64,000 nt of DNA from an uncultured bacterium (GCA_938075305.1 CALJGV010000014.1:62001-126000), one strand, 5' to 3'. Numbered from the stretch's first letter, positions 36,162 to 48,458 are shown. Translations and numbers: made by a program. The notes: generated by a model not told the origin, from the letters alone.

Positions 36162-36866
36162 ATGTCCACCAGCGAGCAACAAGGCGGCTCGACGCCTGCA
36201 CCGGTCCACGCCGCGGGGGCTGATGCCCCGTCCGGCGCGCCCGTCACCGAGTTGGCGCCGCTCCCCGCCCGGGCCCCCGCGTCCCGCCACCTGCTCCTGT
36301 TGTTGGTGGTGGCCCTCCTCGTCGCCCTCGACCTCTGGTCGAAGTCTGCGGTCTTCAGCTGGTTCCAGGATCCCGAGGCCCAGGCGGCCCTCCCCCGGTC
36401 AGAGCGCGGGCACCCTCGCTATCCGCTCGTGGGTGAGTGGCTGGGCTTCATGCTGAACCTGAACTACGGCGCCGCCTTCGGGAAGGGCGGCTCCATGCCG
36501 TGGCTCCTGGTGGGGGGGCGCTGCGTCGCCGCTGTGTTTCTCTCCTTCCTCATCTACAGGACGCCCGTGGGGCAGCGCATTTATCTGAGCGCCCTGGTCC
36601 TCATCCTCTCGGGCGCCCTGGGGAACCTGTATGACAACTTCACGTTCGTGCCGGCCCCCGACCTGCCTGGCGTCCAGGAGGGGCGGCCCTTCGGGCCAGT
36701 GAGGGACTTCATCGACGTCTACTTCTACGGATGGGACTGGCACTTCCCGACCTTCAACGTCGCGGACTCGTGCATCACGGTGGGGGCGGTCCTGCTGCTC
36801 CTGAGCGGGCTCGGTGGATCCCGGCGGGCAGCTGGGAGCGATTCACCGTCCGCCCCCGACGCCTGA
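36162..36866 (+). CDS. lspA: Lipoprotein signal peptidase (signal peptidase II)
   Basis: A 234-residue inner-membrane aspartyl protease that removes the signal peptide from prolipoproteins. Seen: an unusual 45-residue Pro/Ala-rich cytoplasmic extension, TM1 with LDLWSKSAVF, an insert (FQDPEAQAALPRSERGHPRY) before LNLNYGAAFG, then GALGNLYDNF and FNVADSCIT carrying the two catalytic Asp residues. The normal length is about 160-170; the excess is the N-terminal tail and the insert. Several putative lipoproteins in this window would be its substrates. TAGGCT 8 bases before the ATG may be a -10 box. Confidence 0.9.
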   Translation: MSTSEQQGGSTPAPVHAAGADAPSGAPVTELAPLPARAPASRHLLLLLVVALLVALDLWSKSAVFSWFQDPEAQAALPRSERGHPRYPLVGEWLGFMLNLNYGAAFGKGGSMPWLLVGGRCVAAVFLSFLIYRTPVGQRIYLSALVLILSGALGNLYDNFTFVPAPDLPGVQEGRPFGPVRDFIDVYFYGWDWHFPTFNVADSCITVGAVLLLLSGLGGSRRAAGSDSPSAPDA

Positions 36867-36915
36867 GTGCCTCTCCTCCGTACTTCCGTTCCGACGGGGG
36901 CCGCCCTATCCTCCG

Positions 36916-36975
36916 ATGAGGATGGGATCCTGGGACAACTGCGTGCGGCGTGGCCGCGGAGGTGAGAGCCGATGA
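36916..36975 (+). CDS. Possible 19-codon leader ORF
   Basis: A short open frame (MRMGSW...GGESR) whose stop overlaps the start of the response-regulator gene (ATGA). TATCCT lies just upstream (36907-36912), and GGAGGTGA inside the frame acts as the ribosome binding site for the regulator. It could couple translation, or be a chance reading of the leader. Confidence 0.25.
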   Translation: MRMGSWDNCVRRGRGGESR

Positions 36976-37817
36976 AGCTCTCGGACCTCACGCCCTCGCA
37001 CGTCAAACAGGCGACGTCGATCTTCGTCGAGCACGCCTGGCCCGAAGGTGCGACCGGCCGCGCCGCGGAGCTCGCCGCTGCGGTGGAGCTGGCGACGACG
37101 ATGGAGGAGCTGGCGGAGGTCTTCGAGCTCGTTCGGACAGGTGAAGGGGAAGGCCGGCGGCGCTTCAGCCTCCGGCTCGGCAATCACCGCTACCCCTGGA
37201 TGAAGCTCGTGATCCAGGAGTTCCTCGTGTCGGGCGAGTTCTTCATCTCGGCCGACACCCACGACGACATCCGCATTGACCCCTCCATGCCGGACTACGA
37301 GGCGTGGCTGGAACTCAGAGCGCACAACCGGGAGCTCAAAGAAGAGGTGGAGGCCCACTGGGATCGGGTGGGGCTCCCGACCCACAGCGACCTCCGCGCT
37401 CTCTGCGAAGGCATGGCGCGGCTGGAGTCCAGCGCTCCGAAGGGGGCGGCGGGCCCAAGGCTGCTCATCGTGGACGATGACGAGGACGTGTGCTGCGGGG
37501 AGGCCGCTTTCCTGAGGGCGCGGGGGTACACGGTGGAGACGGCGTTCGATGGGCGGGAGACCCTGGAGCGCATGGGGCGTGACCCGCTCCCCGACCTCGT
37601 GGTGCTGGACTTTGCCATGCCCGAGTTCGACGGGGAGGAGGTCATGCGGCGCCTGCGCGCGGACCCGCGCACGGCGGACGTGCCGCTGCTGCTGGCGACG
37701 GCCAGCGAAATCGAGCTCCCGACGATCCAGCGGGCGAGCGGCCTGCTCCGCAAGCCGTACCCTCGCGAGGTGCTCTTCGAGATGATCGAGCGTCTACTGG
37801 GCGAGCCCTCGGACTGA
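36972..37817 (+). CDS. Response regulator with unknown N-terminal domain and C-terminal receiver
   Basis: A 281-residue cytoplasmic protein. The first about 145 residues are an unassigned alpha/beta domain (FSLRLGNHRYPWMKLVIQEF, FFISADTHDDIRIDPSMPDY). The C-terminal part is a canonical CheY-like receiver: acidic cluster Asp168-170 (LLIVDDDED), phospho-acceptor Asp213 (LVVLDFAMPEFDG), Thr243 and Lys261 (LLRKPYP). The order is the reverse of most regulators, where the receiver comes first. No DNA-binding domain and no histidine kinase nearby. Start ATG at 36972 has GGAGGTGA upstream. The output role of the N-terminal domain is unknown. Confidence 0.8.
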   Translation: MKLSDLTPSHVKQATSIFVEHAWPEGATGRAAELAAAVELATTMEELAEVFELVRTGEGEGRRRFSLRLGNHRYPWMKLVIQEFLVSGEFFISADTHDDIRIDPSMPDYEAWLELRAHNRELKEEVEAHWDRVGLPTHSDLRALCEGMARLESSAPKGAAGPRLLIVDDDEDVCCGEAAFLRARGYTVETAFDGRETLERMGRDPLPDLVVLDFAMPEFDGEEVMRRLRADPRTADVPLLLATASEIELPTIQRASGLLRKPYPREVLFEMIERLLGEPSD

Positions 37818-37937
37818 GGTCGTCCGTTCCAGCCCTCCAGCCATGGCTGCGGGGCCCTCCGGCCGCCTGTTTCGGAGCCTGGAAGCCCGAGGGAGCGAGG
37901 ATCGAGAGAACCTTGGCACAGCGAGTGGTGATCCCCC

Positions 37938-37966
37938 TTGGCATTCGCACGGGGTGGACCGATACT
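37938..37966 (+). promoter_or_regulatory. Likely sigma-70-type promoter of secA
   Basis: TTGGCA at 37938-37943 (5 of 6 to TTGACA) and GATACT at 37961-37966 (4 of 6 to TATAAT) with a 17-base spacer. It lies 88 bases before the secA ATG. A second copy of CTTGGCA lies about 25 bases upstream of the -35. Confidence 0.5.
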
Positions 37967-38054
37967 CCTTCGCCCCGCGCGCCGATTCCCGTGCCCATGA
38001 GGCCCCGTCAGGAGGATGGGAAGGGAAGGTTCCGGCGCGAGACGGGTTCAAGAC

Positions 38055-41188
<3,134 letters not shown>

Positions 41189-41192
<4 letters not shown>

Positions 41193-42562
41193 CGCTCGGA
41201 GCCGACCAGGCGATCCCCGGGCCGATCACCTCGAGCCCCCGCGTCGGCCCTGGCCGCCGGGGGCTCCAGTTGCTGTACGACGTGGCCATCGGCCTGGTCT
41301 GGGCGGTGATGCTGCCGCTCTTCCTCCTGGCGGGCGTTCTCAAGCCCCGGCTCGCCCGCAAGGCGCTCTCCCTCTCCACCGTCGGGCTCACTCGCCTCCC
41401 TCCCACGGGTTCGGGGCGCAAGCGCGTCCTGGTGCACGGGGTCTCCGTGGGGGAGATCAAGGCCTCCCAGTCCCTCGTTCACGCCCTCCAGGAGCGCTAC
41501 GAGGTCGTGGTCAGCGCCTTCAGCGACACAGGCATGCAGGTGGCCCGCCAGCTCTTCCCTGAGATCGAGGTTGTCCGGTATCCGTTCGACTTCGCGCCCA
41601 TCGTGACGCGGTTCTGGCGGTTGGTCTGCCCGGACTTCGTGCTGCTGGTGGAGCTGGAGGCCTGGCCCTGCTTCCTGCGCGCTGCCAACCGGCGTGGCGC
41701 GCCGGTGGCGGTGGTCAGCGGGCGGATCACCGAGCAGTCCTTCCGCCGCTACCAGCTGTTCGGCGCCCTGCCGGAGTTCGGGCGCATCTCGCTCTTCGCC
41801 GCGCAGGATGAGGCGTACGCCGCGCGGTTTGCGGCGCTCGCGGGGTCCTCCGCCCGGGTGCTGGTCACGGGCAACGTGAAGGTGGACGGGTTGCGAGGGG
41901 CGGGTGACTCGGACTCCCACGGTCGGCTGGAGGGGCTCCGCGAGGAGGTGGGGGTCGCCGGCGTCACGCCTGCCCCCTTCGTGATCGTGGCGGGCAGCAC
42001 CCACGAGCCCGAGGAGGAGGCCTTCGTGGCCGCTGCCCGCGCGGCCCTACCAGACGCACGCCTGATCCTCGTCCCCAGGCACCCCGAGCGGGCCGAGGCC
42101 GTCCTGGAGGCGCTCTCCCGGGACGGGGAACCGGACCACGTGCCCGAGCGGCTCTCGGAGCTGCGCGCCCAGGGGCGGCGGGCGAATCTGCGCCGTCCGC
42201 TACTGGTGGACACCATCGGAGAGCTTGAGGAGCTCTATGGTGTGGCCGACGCGGTCTTCATCGGCGGCAGCCTGATCCCCCACGGGGGCCAGAACATGAT
42301 GGAGCCCGCGGCCCAGGGGGTCCCCGTGATCTACGGACCCCACGTGGACAACTTCCTGAATGAGACCCAGATGCTCGAGGCTGCGGGGGCTGCCCTGAGG
42401 GTCCCGGATGCCGCGTCCCTGGGTGATGCCCTCGGCACACTCGCGGGCGATCCTGGCATGAGGCGCCGAATGGGGGAGGCGGGCCGCAAGGCGCTCAGGG
42501 CGGAGAGGGGTGCGACAGTGGCGACACTGCAGGCCCTCAGCGCCCGTATCGGGCTCGCCTGA
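41189..42562 (+). CDS. waaA: 3-deoxy-D-manno-octulosonic acid (Kdo) transferase
   Basis: A 457-residue inner-membrane-associated GT30 enzyme that attaches Kdo to lipid IVA, the first core sugar of lipopolysaccharide. Seen: an N-terminal anchor (VAIGLVWAVMLPLFLLAGVL), the catalytic-site motif VHGVSVGEIKAS, VELEAWPCFLRAANRRG, VAGSTHEPEEE, LVPRHPERAE and GGSLIPHGGQNMMEPAAQG. The GTG start at 41189 overlaps the secA stop (GTGA). Its presence argues for a genuine lipid A outer membrane in this organism. Normal length is about 420. Confidence 0.93.
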
Positions 42563-42669
42563 AGGATGCCCGAACGGTAGGCTCTTTCTCCCCGGCGACC
42601 TCGTCGCAGGGCCCACTTGATCTCGGCCGGGCTGCATTACCCCGGACCGCACCCCCCCCCTAGAACTCC

Positions 42670-43857
42670 ATGTCTCGCAGCCTCTTCACGTCCGAATCCG
42701 TCTCCATGGGCCACCCCGACAAGGTGGCTGACCAGGTCTCGGACGCCGTCCTCGACGCCCTCCTGGACCAGGACCCCGCGAGCCGCGTGGCCTGCGAGAC
42801 GATGGTCACCACCGGCGTGTGCGTCATCGCCGGCGAGATCACCACGAAGGCGATCGTCAACTACCAGGACATCGTGCGGGAGACGCTGCGCTCCATCGGG
42901 TACACGGACGACGCCTTTGGCATCAATGCGGACACCTGCGCCGTGATGGTGACCCTGGACCGCCAGTCGCCGGACATCGCCCAGGGCGTGGATGACGACA
43001 AGGGGCTCCATGTGGAGCAGGGCGCCGGCGACCAGGGGCTCATGTTCGGCTACGCCTGCGACGAGACGGAGGAGCTCATGCCCCTTCCGATCCACCTCTC
43101 TCACCGACTGGTGGAGCGTATGGCGGAGCTTCGCCAGAACGGCACCCTCGCCTGGCTGCGTCCTGACTCCAAGAGCCAGGTGACCGTGGAGTACGACGGG
43201 GACAAGCCCGCTCGCGTCCACACGGTCGTGATCTCCACCCAGCACGACCCCGAGGTGAACGGGAAGGCCGAGGAGGCCGAGGTCCTCGCCGAGATCAGGG
43301 CTCAGATCATCGAGCACGTGATCCGCCCCGTCATCGACGCAGGAATGCTGGACGACGACACGATCTTCCACGTGAACCCGACGGGCAAGTTCGTCATCGG
43401 CGGACCCCACGGGGACTGCGGGCTGACCGGCCGCAAGATCATCGTCGACACCTACGGGGGCATGGGGCGCCACGGCGGCGGGGCCTTCAGCGGTAAGGAC
43501 GCGTCCAAGGTGGACCGCTCCGCGGCTTACGCCGCTCGCTGGGTGGCCAAGAACGTGGTGGCCGCCGGGCTGGCGACTCGCTGCGAGGTCCAGCTCTCCT
43601 ACGCCATCGGGGTGGCCAAGCCCCTCTCCGTGCGGGTGGACACCTTTGGCACGGCCAAGGTCTCGGAGGAGGCCATCAGCAGCGCCATCGACCAGGTCTT
43701 CGACCTGACCCCGCGCGGCATCATCGACGCCCTGGGCCTCAAGGCGCCGATCTTCCGCCAGACGGCGGCCCACGGGCACTTCGGGCGCCCTGGCTTCCCC
43801 TGGGAGGCCACCAGCAAGGTGGACGCCCTCAAGGACGCCGCCGCTGCCCTGGCCTGA
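42670..43857 (+). CDS. metK: S-adenosylmethionine synthetase
   Basis: A 395-residue enzyme that makes SAM from methionine and ATP. Seen: the N-terminal [17 protein letters not shown] with the catalytic His-Pro-Asp-Lys, [49 protein letters not shown] and C-terminal [12 protein letters not shown]. Standard length (about 390). The ATG at 42670 directly follows a C9 tract and TAGAAC, with no ribosome binding site. I looked for SAM riboswitch signatures in the 107-base leader and found none. SAM made here would serve the radical SAM protein and methyltransferase at the end of the window, among others. Confidence 0.97.
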   Translation: MSRSLFTSESVSMGHPDKVADQVSDAVLDALLDQDPASRVACETMVTTGVCVIAGEITTKAIVNYQDIVRETLRSIGYTDDAFGINADTCAVMVTLDRQSPDIAQGVDDDKGLHVEQGAGDQGLMFGYACDETEELMPLPIHLSHRLVERMAELRQNGTLAWLRPDSKSQVTVEYDGDKPARVHTVVISTQHDPEVNGKAEEAEVLAEIRAQIIEHVIRPVIDAGMLDDDTIFHVNPTGKFVIGGPHGDCGLTGRKIIVDTYGGMGRHGGGAFSGKDASKVDRSAAYAARWVAKNVVAAGLATRCEVQLSYAIGVAKPLSVRVDTFGTAKVSEEAISSAIDQVFDLTPRGIIDALGLKAPIFRQTAAHGHFGRPGFPWEATSKVDALKDAAAALA

Positions 43858-43931
43858 GACGTATCCGGGCGGGTACCGTGACCGGACGGACGCGGCGCGG
43901 TATCCCACCCCAGACCCCTCCCGACTCACCG

Positions 43932-44606
43932 ATGAAGATTGCAGCCAACCTCCCGATGTCCCGCCGCACGGCTGGGTTCACCCTGATCGAGATCCTGGCG
44001 GTGATCCTCATCATCGGCATCCTGTCGACGTTCGTGATCCCGAACGTCATCTCCGCTATCGGCCAGGGCAAGTCCACGGCGTGCCGAGCGAACCTCGAGC
44101 AGATCAAGCGGGGCTTCCTCGAGTACGAGACCAAGTACAGCCGGATCCCCGGTCAGTCCGGGGTGGGCTTCTTCGCCTCGCTGATCACGGACAAGACCTG
44201 GGCGCCCTCGGTCAAGAACACCAAGACGCTGACCTGCCCCGCGGTCCAGCTCAACTTCCTGACCCCCGGTCAGGACGGGATCCCCACTGAGGACTGGTTC
44301 CTCCCGGAGAACCGGGACGCCATCGACGGCGGCTGGTCCTCCTACGCCGGTCGCGACCAGCGCCGCAAGCCGCTCCGCGGCTTCAACGGACGGGGCAAGA
44401 CGGCCCTGGTGGCGGACGACAACGACCCCGAGGGCAACCACGACACGACCACGAACGTGCTTTGGGACAACCTCCAGGTGCGAGCCCTCGAGCTGATCGA
44501 CGTCCAGGCCGAGGGCCTGCTCGACGAGAGTGAGGAGGTGACGTTCATCCCCGTGGGCGCCGACTCTCCGATCGAGGGCCTCCAGGCCCTCTCCCTGACC
44601 AAGTAA
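43932..44606 (+). CDS. Type II secretion/pilin-like prepilin protein
   Basis: A 224-residue protein with a class III (prepilin) signal: a short basic leader MKIAANLPMSRRTAG, cleavage before FTLIEILAVILIIGIL, with Glu5 of the mature form present. The first 30 mature residues form the assembly helix; the rest is a periplasmic globular domain with two Cys far apart (ACRANLEQIK and LTCPAVQ). Planctomycetes carry many such proteins, often of unknown role, so this may be a minor pseudopilin rather than a major pilus subunit. No pilus or secretion gene adjoins it. Confidence 0.8.
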   Translation: MKIAANLPMSRRTAGFTLIEILAVILIIGILSTFVIPNVISAIGQGKSTACRANLEQIKRGFLEYETKYSRIPGQSGVGFFASLITDKTWAPSVKNTKTLTCPAVQLNFLTPGQDGIPTEDWFLPENRDAIDGGWSSYAGRDQRRKPLRGFNGRGKTALVADDNDPEGNHDTTTNVLWDNLQVRALELIDVQAEGLLDESEEVTFIPVGADSPIEGLQALSLTK

Positions 44607-44621
44607 CTCCGGCAGCAGCAC

Positions 44622-44640
44622 CTGGCCGAGGGGTGGCCAG
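44622..44640 (+). terminator. Hairpin after the prepilin gene
   Basis: CTGGCC and GGCCAG pair across a 7-base loop, 15 bases after the stop codon; a TTTTT run follows some 20 bases later. Modest as a terminator. Confidence 0.35.
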
Positions 44641-44704
44641 GATCGAGACGGCCGGCGGTCGGTTTTTGGGCGCGGAGGGTGCGGTGGGGGCCTGGCGGCA
44701 TCCG

Positions 44705-45664
44705 ATGAGTGCGGAGGGGGATTCGTTCGACGGCCCCCCCCCCTTCCTGATGCATCCCCTCGCGCTCATCCGTTCCCTTCGCCCTCACCAGTGGGTGAAG
44801 AACATCTTCGTTCTGGCGGCCCTCGTCTTCGCCCTCGGCGAGGTCGGCGTGGACGCCGCGTCCCAGGTGGACCGGATCGAGCGAGTGCTGGTGGCCGCGG
44901 CTGCCTTCTGCCTGGGGGCCAGCGCGATCTATCTCGTCAACGACGTGATGGACGTGGAGTCGGATCGCCTGCACCCCGAGAAGTGCAAGCGTCCCATCGC
45001 CGCCGGTGAGGTCAGCGTCCCACAGGCCCTCGTCCTCAGCGCGGGCTGCGTGGCAGGTGCGCTGTGGCTCGCGAACGCGTCGACGCCCGAGGGGGGCGAC
45101 AACGTCATGGCGGTGGTCGGGATCTACATGGTCTCGAACCTGCTTTACTCCCTGAAGCTCAAGCAGATCGCGATCGTGGACGCCTTCCTCATCGCGCTCG
45201 GCTTCATGCTCCGGGTGACCGCTGGTGCCTACGCCGCCGCAGCCCCGATCTCGGAGTGGCTGCTGTTGAGCACCCTCTTCCTGGCGCTCTTCCTCGCCTT
45301 CTGCAAGCGGCGGGCGGAGATCGATCTCCTGGGCGAGGAGGCGGCCAGCCACCGCAAGAACCTGGGCCAGTACACCCCTGCGTTCCTCGACCAGGCCACT
45401 GGGGTGCTCGCGGCGTGCGCCATCATCACGTACTCCATGTACACGGTGGACGAGGAGACGGCCGCCAAGTTCGGTGAAGACAACCACCTGGTCTGGACGG
45501 TGCCCTTCGTCGTCTTCGGTCTGTTCCGGTACCTGCTGATGGTCACCAGGAAGGAGGCTGGCGGCAGCCCGACCAAGGTGCTCCTCGGCGGGGACCTCAT
45601 CTTCGCCGTGAACGGCGTGCTGTGGATGGCCGTCGTGGCCTCCTGCCTGTTCGCGATCGGCTGA
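44705..45664 (+). CDS. UbiA-family transferase, decaprenyl-phosphate phosphoribosyltransferase-like
   Basis: A 319-residue integral membrane protein. Seen: RPHQWVKNIFVLAAL, the first Asp-rich motif NDVMDVESDRLHPEKCKRPI, GIYMVSNLLYSLKLKQIAIVD with the second acidic site, and about eight or nine spans. The NDxxDxxxDxxHPxKxxRP form is characteristic of DPPR synthase-like UbiA enzymes, which move phosphoribose from PRPP to a polyprenyl phosphate for arabinose or related sugar donors. No DprE-type partner is in view. Two starts are possible: ATG 44705, or ATG 44750 after a C10 homopolymer (44734-44743). Confidence 0.8.
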   Translation: MSAEGDSFDGPPPFLMHPLALIRSLRPHQWVKNIFVLAALVFALGEVGVDAASQVDRIERVLVAAAAFCLGASAIYLVNDVMDVESDRLHPEKCKRPIAAGEVSVPQALVLSAGCVAGALWLANASTPEGGDNVMAVVGIYMVSNLLYSLKLKQIAIVDAFLIALGFMLRVTAGAYAAAAPISEWLLLSTLFLALFLAFCKRRAEIDLLGEEAASHRKNLGQYTPAFLDQATGVLAACAIITYSMYTVDEETAAKFGEDNHLVWTVPFVVFGLFRYLLMVTRKEAGGSPTKVLLGGDLIFAVNGVLWMAVVASCLFAIG

Positions 45665-45680
45665 GCCGCGCTGGTCGCCC

Positions 45681-47321
45681 CTAGCGCCCTGGCAGGGTGC
45701 GGAGGTGATTCAGCAACAGCTGAGCGCGGCCCGCCCGTCGCTCCCTGGCCTGATCGGCCGTGTGGATGATGGCGTGCTGGGGACCCAGGTCCTCCCAGCT
45801 CGGTCGGAGCAGGGCCCAATGCCCAAGCTCGGGGTCTTGGGAGTCGATCCCTGCGAGCCAACGGCCCAACAGCGCCTCGGCGCCGGCGGGATCGCCGAAG
45901 CGCTGGGACATGGCGCTCGCGAGCCAGGGGAGACAGGCCTGCTCCTCCTGAGCCGCGATGAGCCCCTCTGCCGCGGCGAGGCGAAGGTCGGCGGGCGCGC
46001 CTTCCGCTTCAAAGGCCGTCAGGAGGAGCTCGACCGGGGCGGCGTGGGTCCGTCCGAGGCTCCGGATCAGGGCGACGCGGACCTCATGGGGAGGGGCCTC
46101 GTTGAGGCGTGCGGCCAGCGGTGCGCCGGCAGCAGCCGGGGCCACCGAGGCCAGGGCCTCGGCCGCGGCGCCGGCCACCCCGTCGTTCGAATCGTGCAGG
46201 GCGAGCTCCAGGCTCGGCGCGGCGCCCTCCCCTCGGGGCCCCATGCGCTCCAGCACCTGCGCCGCATGGAGCCGGACGTACTCGTCGTCGTCCTCGAGGG
46301 CGGCGCCGAGCTCGGTCGCGGCCCAGGGGCCGAGGCGCGAGAGGATGAAGCGCGCGTCGTCCACGCCGCGGAGCTGAAAGTGCTCCCCGGAGAGGTCTGA
46401 GATCAGCCTCCATATCTCCCCGCGCAGCGAGGTGGGCGCGGCCGAGGAGCGGCTCCGCTTCCCCGCGGCCCACTCGGCCATCAGGCGGTCGGCGTCCTCG
46501 GCGGTGACGTCCTCCCGGCCCGTGGTGAGCCGGACGACCTCGTAGAGCTGCTGGTTGGCCGCGCCGGAGGCCTCCACCCCTGCGCCGGCGATGGCGGCCA
46601 GGGTGGGGAGGCCGCTGAGGTTGTCATGGGCCGCCAGGGCCCGCGCCGCCCACAGTAGGGCCATCGTGTCCTTCTCGTACTTGAGGCGCCGGAGGAGCGC
46701 AGGGACTGCACCGCCGCTCCCCGCCAGCTCGGCTGAGGTGATCAGCGCCCAGGACGCGAAGGCGCGTACCGTCGGGTCGTCGTGGTCGGCGGAGAGTTCG
46801 GCGAGCGCGGCCGCGGTGTCGGCGTGGGGTGCGGACCGCGCGAACTGCGCGAGGACCTTCAGATCCTCGGCGGGGCGGTCGAGCTCACGGAGGCCCGCGG
46901 CCAGGGCCGGCGCCAGCTCGTTCGCGGCGGCGACGACGTCCCCCGTGGCCGCCTCCAGGTAGCGCGGGTCGCTGACCACCATGCCCACCAGTCCGTCACG
47001 GTACTCGACCATCTCCGGGTCCAGCGGGTCGGCCCCGGGGTCAGCGGAGGCGCCGGGTCCTGAGACGCTCTCGGGAGAGCTTTCCCCCTTCTCCCCGTCG
47101 AGCTCGCCCGGCAGGAGCCCGCGGTTCCCCCGGAGCTCCCGGGCGCTGAGGACGCCCTCGCGGCGGCTGACGCCGAGCTCGGCGAGTGTGGCGTCGAGCA
47201 CGTCGCGGGTGGGACGCGCTGCGGACCCGTCAGTGCCGGGGTCCGCGCTCGGCGCCTCCCTCTCGCCGGGGCCGCAGGACCCCAGGAGTGGAAGCAGAGC
47301 GAGCGCGGCGAGGGCCCTCAT
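45681..47321 (-). CDS. HEAT-repeat lipoprotein
   Basis: A 546-residue protein with a lipoprotein signal (MRALAALALLPLLGSCGPGE, lipobox LGSC). After an acidic linker, helical HEAT-like repeats fill about 120-545 (for example ADTAAALAELSADHDDPTVR, LEDDDEYVRLHAAQVLERMG, LHDSNDGVAGAAAEALASVA). In the middle is RLTTGREDVTAEDADRLMAEW, the 'LTG...W' motif that I associate with planctomycete HEAT proteins. Probably a periplasmic scaffold. Its ATG overlaps the stop of the cytochrome gene (ATGA), so the two are made together and may interact. Confidence 0.75.
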   Translation of the reverse strand: MRALAALALLPLLGSCGPGEREAPSADPGTDGSAARPTRDVLDATLAELGVSRREGVLSARELRGNRGLLPGELDGEKGESSPESVSGPGASADPGADPLDPEMVEYRDGLVGMVVSDPRYLEAATGDVVAAANELAPALAAGLRELDRPAEDLKVLAQFARSAPHADTAAALAELSADHDDPTVRAFASWALITSAELAGSGGAVPALLRRLKYEKDTMALLWAARALAAHDNLSGLPTLAAIAGAGVEASGAANQQLYEVVRLTTGREDVTAEDADRLMAEWAAGKRSRSSAAPTSLRGEIWRLISDLSGEHFQLRGVDDARFILSRLGPWAATELGAALEDDDEYVRLHAAQVLERMGPRGEGAAPSLELALHDSNDGVAGAAAEALASVAPAAAGAPLAARLNEAPPHEVRVALIRSLGRTHAAPVELLLTAFEAEGAPADLRLAAAEGLIAAQEEQACLPWLASAMSQRFGDPAGAEALLGRWLAGIDSQDPELGHWALLRPSWEDLGPQHAIIHTADQARERRAGRAQLLLNHLRTLPGR

Positions 47322-48364
47322 CGGGGCCCCACCTTCACCCGGTGGACCAGCTCGGCGTCCTCGAAGGGGTCCGTCACCGCGTCGATCTCCCGTGCGATCC
47401 CGGTCTCGGGGTCGCGGTAGTAGGGAGAGCGCTTGTAGACCAGCACCGCCTCGACCCCGCCGTCCGCGTCGGGATCGTCGATCGCGAGCGTCCGGCTCTC
47501 GCCGAAGTGAAGGAGGGTGCTCTCGATGTCCTTCTCGTGCCGGTAGGGGTCGCGGATCCGGTGAAGGTGCCGCCACGAGCCCCCGCCGGCGGCGACGCCG
47601 GTCTCGTTGAGGGTGTCCGCGTCAGCAGGGAGGGGCCGCCACCAGATGTCCGAGGCGCGGCTGCGCTCGTCGGTGGGGTAGGAGTGGCCGCCGCGGACGT
47701 TGGTGATGGTGACGGAGGGGGCGCCGGCTCCGTCGCGCTCGCCCATGAAGGTCACGGCGGAGCGCACCATCTCGATGTAGTGGCCGCCGGGCATGGTGTG
47801 GAAGCGCCCGCTCTTGGGGGTGCCGTCGCGGTAGGGCATGTGGCACTCCATGCAGCCCTCGTTGTGCTCCGCGAACGGGGTCGCCTTCCACTGCTGGACG
47901 GTCTTGTGCTGGTCATGGCACCCCGAGCACATCTCGACTCGCTGGAGCTCACGGCGGGTGGTGGGCTGGCAGGCGGCGCGGGGGTTGTCGATCTTGCCGG
48001 CCATCTTCCCGTCGGGGAGCAGGTGGCAGGTGAGGCAGTCGACGCCCTCGGCCCGGCGCGAGGAACGCGGCAGCACCCGCTCGCCAAGCCCGGTCTCGAA
48101 GATGGGCCGGGGGGCGTGGCAGTCGATGCAGTCCTTGTTGGCGAACTGGTCCGACTGGACCCGGACGTCCTCGTTGAGCCAAGAGTTGGCGTGGGGGGAG
48201 GCGGCCCACTCATCCCAGATCTGGGAGTGGCACTCCCGGCACTGCTCGGAGGACACCCACTCCGCGGGCGTCTGGGCGCTCGCCGTCTCCTCCGGGGTGC
48301 CGATCAGGGCAGAGAAGAACCAGCTCGCGAGGAGGAGGACGATGATTCCGAGAGCGATACGCAT
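47318..48364 (-). CDS. Pentaheme c-type cytochrome
   Basis: A 348-residue membrane-anchored, periplasmic multiheme cytochrome. Seen: one N-terminal transmembrane helix (MRIALGIIVLLLASWFFSAL) and five CxxCH heme sites (CRECH, CIDCH, CLTCH, CSGCH, CMECH) in the first two thirds, with extra His residues for axial ligation. The C-terminal about 150 residues are heme-free and beta-rich. It resembles the cytochrome c554/NapC-like group, which carry electrons or reduce small N or S compounds; the reaction here is unknown. ATG 48364 is chosen because AAGGAAAGG precedes it; ATG 48391 lacks a binding site. Co-translated with the HEAT lipoprotein. Confidence 0.85.
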   Translation of the reverse strand: MRIALGIIVLLLASWFFSALIGTPEETASAQTPAEWVSSEQCRECHSQIWDEWAASPHANSWLNEDVRVQSDQFANKDCIDCHAPRPIFETGLGERVLPRSSRRAEGVDCLTCHLLPDGKMAGKIDNPRAACQPTTRRELQRVEMCSGCHDQHKTVQQWKATPFAEHNEGCMECHMPYRDGTPKSGRFHTMPGGHYIEMVRSAVTFMGERDGAGAPSVTITNVRGGHSYPTDERSRASDIWWRPLPADADTLNETGVAAGGGSWRHLHRIRDPYRHEKDIESTLLHFGESRTLAIDDPDADGGVEAVLVYKRSPYYRDPETGIAREIDAVTDPFEDAELVHRVKVGPR

Positions 48365-48458
48365 GCCTTTCCTTAGGCCAAGGGTACGCATGGGGTCACG
48401 CGAGGAAAGGGAAGACCTGGCGGGCTCTGGCGAACTGCGTCAGAGCGCCCGGGACGGC

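Noticed and set aside
42563..42669. SAM riboswitch before metK
   Set aside because: None of the conserved elements of SAM-I, SAM-II or SAH riboswitches could be traced in the 107-base leader; absence by eye is not proof.
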